Source of the DNA: Dictyophora rubrovolvata
Lineage: Eukaryota > Basidiomycota > Agaricomycetes > Phallales > Phallaceae
DNA: 64,000 bases
Assembly: GCA_029959195.1 (NCBI GenBank)
Contig: CP114123.1
Coordinates: 1,798,001 to 1,862,000 of the forward strand
Reading direction: 5' to 3'
The translations under genes were made by a program, and so were the position numbers. Below, piece by piece: positions 1 to 12,763 of the stretch. The notes below the pieces were generated by a model that ran no database searches, was not told where the DNA came from, and saw only the letters and a list, made by a program, of their open reading frames with translations. Positions within the stretch are counted from its first letter, which is position 1. Every line of letters begins with the position of its first letter.

Positions 1-1782
1 TTTATTCTCGTCGAGGCACGCAATGAGCTGGGTGAGTCAAGTTCCTGTTGCTGTGTTTCGCTTATAGGGTCGACATGACGAACGGCGACTATATCAGGCG
101 GTCGAATGCAAGATGTTGCTCTAAACAATGGTGTTCGTGTTGAGCTTGGTCCTAATTGGGTTCAAGGACTAGGAGAGGGTGCTACGCAAAACCCTATCTT
201 CACACTAGCCCTTGAAAACAACCTACGAACTGAGTTTTCGGACTTTGACAATCTGACTACTTTCGATAATAACGGTCCCGTTGATATGGAGAAGCAACTA
301 GATGCTTTTGACAATGCTTTTTCGGCCTTTTTAGCTGGTGCTGGTAAGATGATCGTTACTTTTTATCTTGGCCGCCACTGACGTTCCTCCCAGGACAACG
401 TGTACTAAACCAAGTATGACACATCCTAAGACCTCTTTGGCGTATGCAAACATTGAAGTCACGTAGCAAGGTGATCTCACTGCACGGGCTGGTTTGAGTG
501 TAATAGGGTATCGTCCCCTGACCTCTTTGGATGACGCAGCCGAATACTATACCATGGACTTGTGAGATTTACCCGTTTTTGATGTTGATTTTATCTTGAT
601 CCACTGTTAAAAGCGAGTTTGCTCAACCTCCTGAAGAGACATCATTCCTTGCAGCAGCCGAGAACAACAATTTCACGTTCAACGGTACCGCTGAATTATA
701 CTCTCCTTGCTATCTTAGCTTTATACATTCATTCAGGATTCTCTCCTGACAACAACCTTGTTATCGACCAACGTGGCTTTAAAGTCATTGCGCAAGCTAC
801 AGCAGCCAAATTTTTGAATAACTCAGATCCACGTTTACTACTGAACCAAACGGTTGCCCAGATTGCGTACTCATTGAATGGTGTTACAATCCACACGCAA
901 CAAGGCGTTATCATCAATGCCGACTATGCCATATGCACATTCTCGTAAGTGTGTTCCTTGTCCATCGAGACGATCAACGTTTTTATACCACATCACGAAG
1001 TGTCGGTGTCCTTCAAAACAGCGATGTCAGCTTCAACCCTCCTCTTCCCGACTGGAAACGAGAAGCTATTGATGGAATGAATATGGTAAATTACTTTTCA
1101 CGACCATAATACCATTTCTAAACAAGATAACCATCAGGCAATATACACTAAAATCTTCCTAACCTTCAACACAACCTTTTGGTCACCTACACAATACCAA
1201 ATCTACGCCGACCCGAGCAAACGCGGATTTTATACTGTATGGCAATCTCTCGATCTCCCGGACTTTCTTCCTGGGTCGCATGTGTTGTTTGCAACAGTTA
1301 CAAACCAAGAATCGATTCGGATAGAAAGGCAAAACGACGCCGAGACTCAAGCGGAGATGATGACTGTCCTGCGTTCGATGTACGGACCCGATATACCGGA
1401 GCCTACACAGTTCTTGTTCAAAAGATGGCACGCCGATCCTCTTTTCCGTGGAACGTATTCTAATTGGGGTCCTTCATATTCTCCTGGTGTGTTTGACGAC
1501 TTACGGGCTCCTCTTGGGACAAGACTTTGGTTTGCCGGAGAAGCTACCAGTTTCAAATTCTACGGGTTCTTACAGGTAAGTCAAAATATCTTGCTTGTTA
1601 ACTGTTTTCTGGTATAACGTCCGTAATAGGGTGCTTTTACAGAAGGACAATCCGCTGCGATGTCTGTCGCTCAATGCATTTTTGGAAATTGTTCAGTTAC
1701 ACCTACTTCCGCCTCCCAACACACCGTCGTACCAGCTTGTGGGAAAACGTTCTTGGAGGAAGATCCCGTTCTTATTTTCTAA
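1..1782 (+). CDS. Polyamine-oxidase-like flavin amine oxidase, 5' end outside window, frame damaged near 394-475
   Basis: FAD-dependent amine oxidase, probably oxidising polyamines or related amines. The window opens inside the FAD-binding N-terminus: exon 1-31 joins across an intron (32-97) to position 98 to give EARNELGGRMQDV, followed by a GPNWVQGLG stretch. Further exons carry DFEFAQPPEETSFLAA, the segment from GFSPDNNLVIDQRG to the AYSLNGV region, and the long block starting SPTQYQIYADPSKRG. The C-terminus has the FAD-contacting motif LWFAGEATSFKFYGF, then after a last intron GAFTEGQSAAMSVAQ, stopping at 1780-1782. About seven introns of 45-65 bases are seen. Between roughly 394 and 475 no clean reading exists: GQRVLNQ leads into a frame change, and an in-frame TAG sits just before QGDLTARAGLSVIG. 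Either the gene is a recent pseudogene or the assembly has small errors. The family assignment is solid; the exact substrate is inferred. Confidence 0.82.
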
Positions 1783-2202
1783 AAATACTTACCATCTCAC
1801 TCAATGTAGAATTAATAATCCGACGAAAAAGAATATATATATTTTTTACCACGACAGGAATAACGGGTTGATTTCGAAAAAGAAAACGACACACGACTCG
1901 GTAACGTCTGAATTTGAAGCTGGATACTAAAGGTTTGAGCAAAACGAGGGAGGGGTCGTAGTGGTACACGAAGTTGCGAAGCAAGAGAAATATAAAAAAA
2001 AAAAGCGTAGAGTGAAAGTTTGTCGATGAAAGAACATGGTAGTGGGGGCGCGACACACATTGAAAAGAGACGGGGTGATCACAGGACAAAATAAATGATT
2101 TTGGAGGAAAAAGGAAGAAAGAAAAAATTATCTTATTCCAATCTGTGAAATTAAGAGTGATAACTCTTTGACAATACAGCAATCACCAGTCAGTGTCATT
2201 TC
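1783..2202. other. Short convergent intergenic region
   Basis: This is the tail-to-tail gap between the amine oxidase (plus) and NOT2 (minus). It is A-rich on the plus strand, including a run of ten or more A around 1992, and presumably holds both 3' ends. No gene or repeat is seen. Confidence 0.6.
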
Positions 2203-4429
2203 TCACGCCATACCAGCTACAACATTCATGCCGCTATAACCTTGTGGTCTTAAAGGGTTCAAGCCACCCGTCGGTCCGATATTATTCTGCAATCCGACGT
2301 TGACGGAAGGCTGCAGTCCCGGCCCTTGCATGAATGGTGAAACAGACCTTTCCTCTAAATCAGCATAGAGTACAGTAAGCTCTTTTCGTTCCTTCGACCA
2401 TGTTTCGGGGTCCCAGAATGTGTAAGTTCCAGCTTCACCTCCAGGAACCTTTTGAGAAGGAGGCGTTCCAGTTTCCTTAGTCAACCAGTGCCTTAGAATT
2501 TTGTGCCAGCGCCAATTTCTATTCCATCTGTGTCGAAGGGATTAGCGAATGGAGATGAGATTAGACCCAGCTATTATGATAACACGTACAGCTCTTGTGC
2601 CGCTACTTCTTGAAGTGCATCTCGCGGCGACGAATAGAACATGAAGAACAGAGTTTCATCACTAAACGCTACGACTCTTGTTGGACCAGGCGGTGGTGGT
2701 TGGACATTATAGCACGACGGCAAATGAAACTCGGGTTCAACTCCAACAGCAGCATTTGAACCAGTCCAAGGGGTAATAAAATTAGAATAGATGTTCCTGA
2801 AGACACGGCCATAAATACAATATTTTGATTGACGCGTTGAAAACCAAAAGGAAAAGAAAAAGAGAGTTTTTTGCATAACGACGAATACTACACATACCCT
2901 GATTGGCCGAGGTTTACACCAAGATTCGTAAGGTCTGCACCCATACTTAGCAAAGCGGTATCCGGATCCGCGTTCTTTATCAAGGCTAAAAGCCCTAATA
3001 AACCCCATCGATCCGCCGGCGAAATGATTAGCTGTTGGGCAGGCGTTTGAGGATGCTGCGTATTTTGAGATGTCGTTTGAGGCCCGCTTTGCTGCTGAGT
3101 ATGTGAATGGTGTGAATCCGGCGGTTGAACGTAGGACTGCTGTGGCTGGTGCCCGTAAGTTGACGACAGCGTTGGTACACCAGGTGGGTTAAGCTGTTGC
3201 TGCTGAGTCGTAGACTGCGACTGAGCGGACTGCGATTGCAAAAGAAGATGCTGTTGAACACCATTCGAGAGACTCGGATTCGATGGGAACGTTGAAGTAG
3301 GAGTGTTCCCTGTGGGCCAATTCTGGTTACTCGACTTCGGGAAGTTAATCTAGAGCCAAGGTTAACTTAACCCCCATCATTACCAACAACAAAAAGGAAA
3401 GCATTTGCGAACCCTCTTATCCGCATCGTAGTTCGGAACTAAACTTGTCCCATGTACCGTCCGTTGTTGCTGTTGCGCCTGTAATGACCCTGCCAGTAGA
3501 TTCTGGCGATGCGATTGACTTTGGTCTGAGTTTTGAAATCCGTTTAATCCCGGAGGATGTTGCTGTAGCGACTGCGATTGCGATTGCGACTGTTGTTGTT
3601 GTTGTTGTTGAGATACCGTCGAATTATTATCCAGTGTTCCTTGGTGTTGCTGTTGCGCCTGGGTCGGCGGTCCACCTAGAGCCGGAAAGTCGTCCGGACC
3701 GAAATCGCGAGCTTGTGGAGTTGGTTGGCCCCCATTTCCGAGACTTTGACTAGTTGGTGCTGCTTGCGTAGCATAACTCGAGTGGAGGCTTGTTGTACCG
3801 GCCGATGCAGGAGGAACACTCGGGGTGTTGGCTATGACTAGTGCAGGAAAATCGTTCGGATCTAGAGCTACATCATTTGAATTTGAGTTATTCCCACCCG
3901 ACGAAGTATGTTGCGCTAAATGTGGTGGCACTGAAAGTGCACCTGGGTTTTGAGGCTGTTGGGGAGGATGAGGAGGCGCCTGCTGCTGCTGTTGCTGTTG
4001 TTGCTGTTGTTGCTGCTGCTGCTGCTGTAACGACGATGCCGGCTGTTGCGGATGATGATGAGCAGCAACGGATTGCTGGGATGCAGCCTGCTGCTGCTGC
4101 TGAATATTTCCCGCGAAACTAAACGCGTTGCCCGTGTTTGAGCCAACGCTCCCTCGTTGAATGAATCCCGGCGATGGTTGCATAACCAAACCCTGCGCAC
4201 GGTGGTTCTGCATTGGAGGATATCCTTGCATTACACCACGCGGTGGTAATCCGTATGTTTGTTGGAAAGGACCTCGAAAGCTGCCCATATTCGGTGTCGG
4301 TCCCAAGTTTGGTGGCCGTTGGGGCTGTTGACCTTCGGACAATAAGGGAATAGCAATTAAAATAGAAATATTAGCTCAAGATAGTAAATTCTCAAAAGTG
4401 AGATAAAAGAAAATACCTGGTCGATTCAT
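2203..4429 (-). CDS. NOT2: CCR4-NOT complex subunit NOT2 (CNOT2 homologue)
   Basis: Scaffold subunit of the CCR4-NOT deadenylase and transcription complex. Read on the minus strand: exon 1 encodes only MNRPG (ATG at 4429), followed by a Gln/Ser/Pro-rich low-complexity exon (about 4340-3413) with two DFPAL-type motifs (DPNDFPALV and GPDDFPALGG). The next exon ends with the conserved DRWGLLGLLALIKNADPD, NLGVNLGQSG block. The last two exons form the NOT2/3/5 box: FHLPSCYNVQPPPPG, FYSSPRDALQEVAAQEL, then WNRNWRWHKILRHWLTKE and GGEAGTYTFWDPETW. Four introns; roughly 650 residues, frame intact throughout. The NOT box is the part that binds NOT1 and NOT3/5 in known complexes. A diverged partial copy with introns lies at 60353-61215. 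Confidence 0.95.
3970..4032. repeat. CAG/CAA triplet repeat coding polyglutamine in NOT2
   Basis: On the minus strand this stretch is a nearly pure run of CAG and CAA codons giving a tract of about 17 Gln. Further shorter Gln runs lie at about 3590-3605 and 4090-4105. It is a likely length-polymorphic site. Confidence 0.85.
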
Positions 4430-6058
4430 TTCTTAAGCGCAAAAGTTGTGAAAGATGGTTTCAAGCAAATACTCAAAGTAAGTATAATCCTGTTCTCGCT
4501 GTCGCTTCGGACTTGTCCACGCGGAGTTTGAAATTCAGCTCTTTTTTCGCGCGTGCCACTAGCTCCCCAAGACACTTGAAGGATTATCTCAGCTAGCATG
4601 GATTCCACGAGGAGGATTTCAAACTTTAGCTTAAAGCTTGCAGATTTGATAAGGAAGCTGTATTCAGGAGGAAGCTGCTGATCTTCTCCTATGGTTTGCA
4701 AGGTTGAGTGGTGCGATATTTACTTTATGATACTTCGTTTGGCATCAGTCCGACACGTATCACAGCTTGATGGGGGAATTCCTGGATTTGGCAAATAAAA
4801 GCAGCTCGAAAGATCAATGACTAACGACGATGCTTCCTTCTTATGCATGTTCAGACTAATCTAACGGAAATCAACCGATCTCCGACAAGTACAATATGCT
4901 CTGCCGGTGAATTTTCTCTTCTAACTTAGCCGGAATCTACTTTTCTCTAAACTGAAGTTCAGGCGACAAAGTTTATCGTTGATAAGTCAAAATTTACATA
5001 CTAAACATCATTCATGATCTGACAGAGTTCCGAGTCAGAGCGCATTGTTCTATGGTTTCCGATTGAGCCTACTCAGGAATATATCACACATACTCGCACA
5101 GGCCATGTAGATTACATAGAAATTTTTAGTTCCCTAGAGATCATTAGCAGACGTCTGATAATCGCTACGGATACACCGGCTTTTTCATGTATTCACCACA
5201 GCACTTTGTCAGCATTTCCTACTTTTTGAGGCATTGGATCGTATAAATGATCTTTGCAACCAGCGCCTTGACATTTCGGACAGAACCGTATACAACGGTT
5301 TCGTCGCTATCCTCAGACTATGAGACAATATGAATCAGTAGATAATAATTAGTAGGTTTCAGTAATCGCCTCTAATTCACAAAAAAGAGACGCAAGTAAT
5401 GTTCGGCGCAGAAGGAAAATTGGTACTCTCCGGTTCCTTAAACTCCGACTCAGCAGGCAAAGTACGGTGTACCTAACGCGCCAGGCAAGGGATTTCTTGA
5501 GGTATCTGTTCCCTTTCAGAAGCTTTCGGCCACTTGAAAGGCCCGCTCCTTGAATCATCTTCATTGTTTACAACCGGCATCGAGTTGTGGCAACTTCGCG
5601 GGCAGAAATCGTGCTCTCGGGAGGAAATATTCTCACACAGTCATTTCTATCTAGTCAACCGTTTCCAGGTACCTCATAAGGTTTCTACGGTGACACTCTT
5701 GATAACCAGGGTTCCTAATATATGAAGATTATTTTCCCTGCGCGTGGGTTGTTCAGAGTGTTCGTTTCCAATGAAACGCTCAGTCCGAGTCTGTCCGTGG
5801 TCCGAATATTCTCCAGCCGCAACGGCCCCTGAACCCAATATAAAGGAAAAATTCTTCGTTGTCGAACTCTCTAGGTTTCTACCCATTTTCACATTTCCTT
5901 TGAGGTACGTCGCTCATTTTGAGAGCTGATCTATTCGTTATGCATAACTTTTTCCCTTTACAGCTGGGCTCAATCTGTTCCTTTTTGCTTCGGTCACGTT
6001 CAGCTATTCCCTCAAACTATATCCCAATATCTTTTCGTAGTAACTCCACATATTTGAA
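4430..6058. other. Divergent intergenic region between NOT2 and the secreted modular protein
   Basis: About 1.6 kb with no convincing coding sequence on either strand; open frames are short and lack family resemblance or paired splice sites. It should hold the promoters of both flanking genes. An AATATAAAGG box lies near 5838, about 220 bases before the start at 6059, and is only a weak TATA candidate. Confidence 0.5.
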
Positions 6059-7763
6059 ATGTTGTGCTGGTCCACCGTGCATCTTGCCCTTCTCGCTGGA
6101 GCCGTCTCGGCAAGGCCTGTTCATTTCTACAAGTACGCTCGCCGGGCGACGCTAGATACTGGCAGTTGCGGATCTCCCGAGATTGAATTTGCAAATGGTT
6201 TAGATGGAAGGAATCAACCCGCTTTCCAACCTGTAAATCAAGCCGAGTACGTCATATTTCGTCGCATGGCAATAGATTTGCCAAATGACAATTCATCAAA
6301 TAAAGTTTCAACCATGGAAGCGCGCTTAACATTGGAGTTATTTCGAGCTTTATCTGCCAACAACTTCAGGATAAATGCAAAGCTGGTCAAGACACTTTGA
6401 ATACTTGTTCCAACGCACAAGCTGCTGCCGCAAAAGCTACGGGTGGTGCCGCTGCTGACGCTTTGTAAGTTCTGAGATACTTGGTCTATTGGCAGTACTT
6501 GATTCTTCCCGTCTCATCAGCAATACTGCTTTTGGAATTGAAGTAAGTCAAAACACCAAGGTATATAAATAAAACGGATGTGCTTATAGACACTAGACCA
6601 ACTTCGCTAATCCGGCTAACGACGTAGCGCTACCAGCTTCTGCTGCTCAACAAGCCAGCTCCGGAGCAAGCGCATCCAGCTCCAACGCTAATAACGCCAA
6701 CAATGCCAACAGCGGCTCTTGTCCTGCTGCCTCGGGTTCCTCGTCAGCTGCTGCTACTTCTAGTGTCGTCGCTGTCAGTAGTGCTGCTCCGCCTCCCCCA
6801 GCTGCAACTACGTCTGCTGCGACGGCTTCGGAATCTAGCTCTGCGTCCAGTTCCACCAACTCAACTCAGTCTAATAATTCCGCGTCCAGTTCTGCATCTA
6901 ACTCCACATCTAGCTCTGCGTCCGGTTCCACCAACTCAACTCTTAGCTTTGGAAGTTGCGCAAATCCTGCCATAGAATTCGGAGCAGGATTCGATGGAAG
7001 GAAAGCCTCGGAGTCCTCTTTCCAGCCTGAAGATCAGAACAGCATCAGTCATGGATCTGCATTGAATGTTCGTCTATTCTAGTGTCTCTATGGTACATGG
7101 CTTACCCTATCTTTACTAGATCAACATCATCACTCAAGCAACCTGTGATCAGCTTAAGACGAAATGTAACGCACCGGCATCGACACTTGCTGCATGTGCA
7201 CAGGGACAACAAGCAGCCTCTTCTGCTCCAACAGGGGGCGCTCAAGCGGATGCTTTCAATGCAGCTTTGGGAATCACCACCGACTTTGCTACTACCCCGG
7301 CTCTGTCCGATGGTAGTATTCCGACTCCAGAAGAAGCGGCCCAAGCAGCATTACCCAACATTGGCTCGTGCACAAACCCCAACATTACTTTCGGTATTTT
7401 TGATGGTCGAACTGAGGACTCTTTTGAACCTGCTAACAAACAAGAGTACGTTAACCCAATGTTTTTTCTTTTGTTGATTAATTGACAAACCTGATTCCCG
7501 CCCCACAGCTTCAACCACGGTAGCGCGCTCAATATCAACATCATCACCCAATTCAGTACGTCGTATTATTGTTTGGGAATCTGCTCTCTTGACGTACATA
7601 TTTCTTTTACACAGTTTGCAATACCTTCGTAAACAGCTGCAATGCGAACCAAGCCGCTATCGCCTCTTGCGCTGCCGCTCAAAACGCAACTCAAGGTCTC
7701 TCTGGCCAAGCTGCTGCTGACGCTTTCAACGCAGCCGTACTGACGCCGGTTTCCTCATCCTGA
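6059..7763 (+). CDS. Secreted protein with three repeated Cys/Ala-rich modules
   Basis: Not a family I can name. ATG at 6059 starts a signal peptide (MLCWSTVHLALLAGAVSA, likely cut before RPVHF). Three modules follow, each built as: SC.(S/N)P.I.F....DGR...(S/A)F.P.N, then (FN)HGSALNI.(I)IT, then a C...L...C......L..C segment and an Ala-rich tail ending ADAFN. Module 1 begins GSCGSPEIEFANG, module 2 FGSCANPAIEFGAG, module 3 GSCTNPNITFGIF. Modules 1 and 2 are separated by a roughly 110-residue Ser/Ala/Asn linker (6615-6945). Splice sites fall at equivalent places inside the modules (after NQAE/NKQE and after ALN), so the repeats arose with their introns. Seven short introns; stop at 7761-7763. 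Cysteine spacing and the signal peptide point to an extracellular or wall-associated role (inference). Confidence 0.8.
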
Positions 7764-10417
7764 AAGTCATTCAACCCTCGGTAGAAATGTGTGTGAAAAC
7801 CTGCTACAAAAAGTATATCGGTTATCTGGGATGACCGTCAGAACACTCCTTCTAGTTACATTTATCTTGCTCCTTTCTGACGTCCAGAACGTTGGTGTGT
7901 AAAATAGGTAGAAGTTTCCCTGTAATGCAAGTGCTGCAACCAGGTTATGTTTTGGTTCGACGCGATTTGTGAGATGATTACAATCGAGTGATTGTTTCGG
8001 TATCGTGGATGTTGTATCGCAGCCAATTCAAAGCGAAGCGTTCTTCTGTGTCAAAATGGGGCCAATTACCATGATCGTAAGCAATGGCAGCTCTATTTGA
8101 AGAATCTTTGCGCGCTGAAGCTTGACGTAGAAGTCGTCGAATTCGAAAGATGCTCACGTAACGTGAGCTACATAATCACGCTGAGCTGAGCGTTCCATTA
8201 CGGACATCCGATACCTTATTATCGTCCCAAAAACTTTGCTACGTGCCTTCTACGGAAAGACAACATACATTCGACCTGTGTCTGCCCACTTTTTAAGGTG
8301 CTTACTTATCACTTTAATTTCTCTGGGTGGGAGGTACGCGGCACGCCACAGTTCGCCGTTTGTACCTTTTAAAGCAAAAACAAAAAATAATGCAATGTTG
8401 ATATGATATTGTCTTGTGGGTTATTTGAATGTGTTTCCTATGGCATTTTCCACAACCTGACGCAGAATGAAACGCTTTATGGAATCGTTCAAAACATGCT
8501 GGCGCCGTGTCATGAAAAAGCATGGTCGATGGATTATCCCGTTTGATTCCCTAACTTGTTTTTTTTCCCCGTGGTTCTCCAAGTTTAGTAGAATGTCAAT
8601 CGAAGTCAAGGTTCGGAACTATCCAAACTGAACTCGAAAGACTTGCAGGCAACAATGTGAAGGAAGAGTTTTTTCATGAACACCGGTGGTTAGCGGTTGG
8701 ACTAAGAAGTCTGGTTTGACTCCTGTGACAACGAAGATCATGAAACTTCTAATAATGGCTGTTCCGCCGATGGTCATGCCTTCGCCTTCACGTCTCAAAG
8801 TTCTTGAGGAACCGTCGTTCTAAAACGGAGTCAAAGCCAGATTCGAGATTCTTTTTTCTTCCTGATGGCTTATCACCACTCGTGAAAATGTCTATCTCAA
8901 AATACGCCGAAAGCAAGTGATTAAGCTTTGCTTCAGGTACACGATATGTACTGCGATCAAGCCGTCGGCTCATGAGTCGCTCGCACATCACTGTCTCTTT
9001 TAGGCCAAAGACGTGGTTTGTCCCTGGTAGCATCAATTTCACAAGAGCCTGGTATCACGTTACGTTCCATATCCTGAAGAAATGAGATGGTTCCGACAAT
9101 TAAGACCAGTATTCCGGTCTGGTGCAAATATCAGACCTACCGGCCGTATAACCTTACTTCACACCTCAGTAGGACACGCATGGTAACTTAAATCTATCTT
9201 GAGTAGTAATTGGATTGATACGCACATCCTCCAGCTCCGGAGTCCCTTGCTTTCATGCGTGCCAGAACCAATTGCCTGGACCATCGGTGGAAGAGTTACG
9301 GAATCTTGTTAATCAAGCGCCACGAAGGAGCTCGATCCGAAACTCGAGCCGAGAATCCAGTTTAATTTCGGGGCCTACAGATTTTCGTGTCTTCGCGTGA
9401 TTTTGCAGATATCACTTTAACTCGGAATTTACCGAATCGTTTTTGCTCCAGGCATTTGGATGTAGTTCACAACTGGCATGAACTCGTTCGTGTCCACGCT
9501 TTTTTTTGTATGCTCGAGAGGTAAATGCTATAGTTTCCTAATTTCTCTCTCCAACACGATACCGCGAGCAATTAGCTTTTACTCAAAATGCGGAAGATGT
9601 CGTGAAAGAACTTAATATGCAAGGACATCTGTGCTTAATTAGCCTTCGATCTGTGTTACCATCCCACCAAGTTTTATATCACCTATTCATAGGATGAATC
9701 AACAGATTCAACATAGAGCATCAACAGAATACCATCATGAGCCAGAATCGTCCTCACATAAGATCACTTGAGAAACACATTTCTCCTAATCGAACAAATT
9801 TTAAAAGTGGAGTCTCTTTAGCGTCACACTCACGCGCACACGTCAGCCCCCATTTCACGGAGTCTACTGGAAAAATTGCGGGCAAAAAGTGACATCGGCT
9901 AGAAGCATTTTACATGTGAAAGACAAGGCGGTACATGCACCACTTACGCGTTATTACGGCTACGCCAGGTTCATCCCTATTTATCCATCCCTCACAGGCC
10001 TCACACTCTCCCATCTTGGATTTCGTGTCCAAAGCGTTCCTTAGTGGCTTGCAGTCTCAAGACAACTTCTCATATTTGAACCAGTTCAACAAAATGAGTG
10101 GATGCCTAGAATATCATCAATTTGTTTTCTGAGAAACATATCATAGATCTCGACCAGTTTAATTGGTATCTGAGGAGGGAGGCAAATCCCTGGAACCAGG
10201 CGACGTTTTCTTGTCTGTCCACAGATACATTACCCGCCTCTAACACGAGGCTAAAAACCCTGCATTTCATCAAAATAATGCAATTTAGCTACTCACGCTC
10301 AGGTCTTCCCTTCCCTTCCCCGCAACAGGATAAAAAGGCTCGACCTACCTAGCGTTTATTCTCCTCGTTAATCTCTGCACCTCTGACTCGTCTCCCTCAC
10401 TTCAACAACACCTGACT
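7764..10417. other. Long intergenic region with no confirmed gene
   Basis: About 2.65 kb of mixed, AT-leaning sequence between the secreted protein and the zinc-finger gene. The only coding-like stretch is on the minus strand at 8788-9053 (listed separately). A GATAAAAAGG box at about 10328, followed by a pyrimidine-rich leader, is a plausible promoter for the gene starting at 10418. Confidence 0.4.
8788..9053 (-). pseudogene. Orphan coding-like exon of unknown family
   Basis: After a good acceptor (ATACCAG, about 9054) the minus strand is open for some 87 codons to a stop at 8788, reading ALVKLMLPGTNHVFGLKE, then ERLMSRRLDRSTYRVPEAKL and SAYFEIDIFTSGDKPSGRKK. The composition is protein-like and the exon ends cleanly, but no matching upstream exon or start was found. 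It may be the last exon of a decayed gene or of a gene whose other exons I cannot resolve. Function unknown. Confidence 0.3.
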
Positions 10418-12200
10418 ATGAAGTCTACCACTCATATTAACAATAACTTCTATACTGAACCCCATTCTCAAGTCGAGCATTCTCCCGATCATAGTTTCTT
10501 TGATAATCTTCGAGCTCTGTAAGTCTGCCACCGACGCGTTCAATTGTGGCCGGCAATGTCAATTGACCTTGCTTCAGGGATGCTGTACAATTTAAAACAT
10601 CCCTCGATGATTTTTATAATGGTCTACCTAATTATTATGTGGCAGACACAAATGCGCCTGTCTACGCCGCCACAGGCCCAGTCTCATCGATGTGGTGGCC
10701 AGTCGGCGAACTAAAGGTCCCCGACACAGCCTCCTATGACGCGTACAACTCAAATAGCGGGTGAGTTTATTGTTAGATTTCTTTTTGTTAAGCCGGAATA
10801 GTAATTTTGCTTCAGCTCATATATGTATTCCGGTCCTGCACAGTACGTGAGCTCCTATTCATCTACTCCAACCGTCGTGCAACAGGGCTGGTATGTTACT
10901 CTTCCGCTCATCCTTAGTGGCTGTCACTGACAAATTGGTTCAGGACCGTACCCTCCCTGTTATATCATAATTCAACTTATGCAGGGAACGCTAGTCCACC
11001 GTTGTACAGCACGACACAGATGCAGAATGTGTAAGTCCGTTGATTTTTTTATAGATGAGCATAATTCTAACGCTGTATTGAAGGGATTCACATTCCAGCA
11101 CCTGTGCACAATTGCAAATATATCACATGGACGCAGGGATGTCAAACAGCAACGTCCCTTTCAGCTATGTGATGCAATCTTACCAGGAGCCGGAGGGCCT
11201 TCGCGCTTCAAACTATCAAGAATATACCCCGTCTCAACAAGAGTATACCCCCGATTCGCAAGCACTGCGTTATGATGGCCAATATACCTCCAATCTCAGC
11301 CCCGTGAATGAACTGGAATACGGCAACCTCCCTGACACCCACTTTGCGCAGGGGAATACGCCAGTTTTATACGAATCTGACCACTCGATCTTACCATCAG
11401 CCCTCGCGACATCGTTGCCTTCTTGGCCTGTTCAACAAATGATACCCACTTCCTCCCCCATTGGTACTTCATTCCCCACCTCTTCTCCCGACTCCGCTAT
11501 ACCCCACTACAACCAACCTAATCCATCACCGTCTGGTTCTTTTGTTTTCAACAATACATCATTCTCCGTTTCTCATAATTTCGTACCCGTCCCTGATCTT
11601 AATCGCGAACCATTACTGGCTTTACCATCCTCTCCCGTTGCGCTCCCACTTCCATTTTCGACACCCCACCCCGTGCAGAGGAAGCGAGTATCCAGGTCCA
11701 AAAAGGTCGCATCCATCCCTACGCCCGTGTCGAAACGCCGGACGGACAAGCAGCGCCACAACTCTACAATCCGCAGTCAGTGTTGGTTGGACAAATTCTT
11801 CGACAAGGCCCAAGGTCGTTGCACCCTCTGCGGAGGAGGGCCGTCGAAATATAGAGGTGACCGAGCTTTGGAACATCTCGCATCAAAGCATGTGTGGCAG
11901 ATCGTCAAAAACACGAGCGAATTTGAGAAAATGAGATTAAACAGCTTGGTCAAGACACCAGCGCAATTCGCATACACCCGCAAGCGCATCGAAGAAATGC
12001 GATGTTCCATCTGTCTCCATGACACAGGACTAGTGATTCGAAGGGATAACCTGGAGAAACACATCAATTCTGTTCATCGAGAATTGCCAGACAGCACGCG
12101 AAAAGCAGAGTGGGAACGGGTGAATGAATTGACGCATCGGAAGGGAGGTTTTTATAATTTTCATGATGAATTCCTGTATCACTTTTTTCATGTATCGTAG
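10418..12200 (+). CDS. Protein with two C-terminal C2H2-like zinc fingers
   Basis: Probable nuclear DNA- or RNA-binding protein of an unnamed family. ATG at 10418 (MKSTTHINNNFYTEPHSQVE). Exons 10418-10518 and 10578-10760 are clear, followed by three or four small exons (SYMYSGPAQYVSSYSS; TVPSLLYHNSTYAGNASPP) and a long final exon ending at 12200. The N-terminal two thirds is a Tyr/Ser/Pro/Gln-rich disordered region with a basic patch (RKRVSRSKKVASIPTPVSKR) that looks like a nuclear localisation signal. The C-terminus holds RCTLCGG with a downstream H....H (EHLASKH) and RCSICLHDTG with H....H (KHINSVH). The layout resembles a transcription factor, but no target can be named. Confidence 0.75.
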
Positions 12201-12406
12201 TAACAATCGCGGATTTATAGTCGCGATGCTCACCTCTTGATTCCTTGGTTTTCCTTTGTTCTTCCGTCCAAAAGGTTGCGATCGATAAAAGCTGACGTCA
12301 CACAGGTGTGACCGTTTTTTAACGTCTTTTTATAAACAACCATTGTGGTCGAAAATTTATTTTTCATGATTGGCTGATTGACATCATCGATAAGTTTTAT
12401 TTTAGA

Positions 12407-12763
12407 TCATGACAATTCACCAAATTTGAGCCGGGATGGAGTGAGTCTGATGTCGAATTTCATTACGTACGGGCAGGCACCCTTTGGACACGAACAAAGC
12501 CTCGTGTTCGCATTAATCAACTGCGTACTCGAGGAGTTTTTCCTCAAAACTGTCGGGAATTTCGACGCAGCATATGCGGGGCAGTTTCTGTCATTAATTC
12601 TTGTCAAGATCAGATTTTTTGGCATAACGTCCAATCCTCTTCGGTGCTGGGCTCGTACACTGCAGGAGTGTTCTCCATTATGTTTTTTGAGGTCCAGCGG
12701 AGTGACGTGTCTATTTAGATTGCGGCTAATTCGCTCCAGTGTGTCCGGGTCTTTTCAAGTGAA
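12407..12763 (-). pseudogene. Open minus-strand frame of about 118 codons, unknown
   Basis: The frame runs from an AAAAG acceptor-like site to a TGA near 12407, reading DPDTLERISRNLNRHVTPLD and later NTRLCSCPKGACPYVMKFD. An upstream minus-strand frame (12715-12918, starting MTMNTKIWHGIALSF) could be an earlier exon. The Cys/His content recalls a zinc-binding protein but no family is recognised. It converges on the zinc-finger gene. It is possibly a decayed gene. Confidence 0.28.

Noticed and set aside
106-381. ATG at 106 as the start of the amine oxidase
   Set aside because: The intron 32-97 joins the preceding bases in frame to give EARNELGGRMQDV, so this ATG is internal and the true start lies before the window.
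3445-4122. Plus-strand open frames rich in Val/Ala over the NOT2 exon
   Set aside because: They are antisense shadows of the CAG/CAA-rich NOT2 coding sequence.
6647-6975. Minus- and plus-strand frames over the Ser/Ala linker of the secreted protein
   Set aside because: They are frame shadows of a low-complexity coding linker with no independent splice or start signals.
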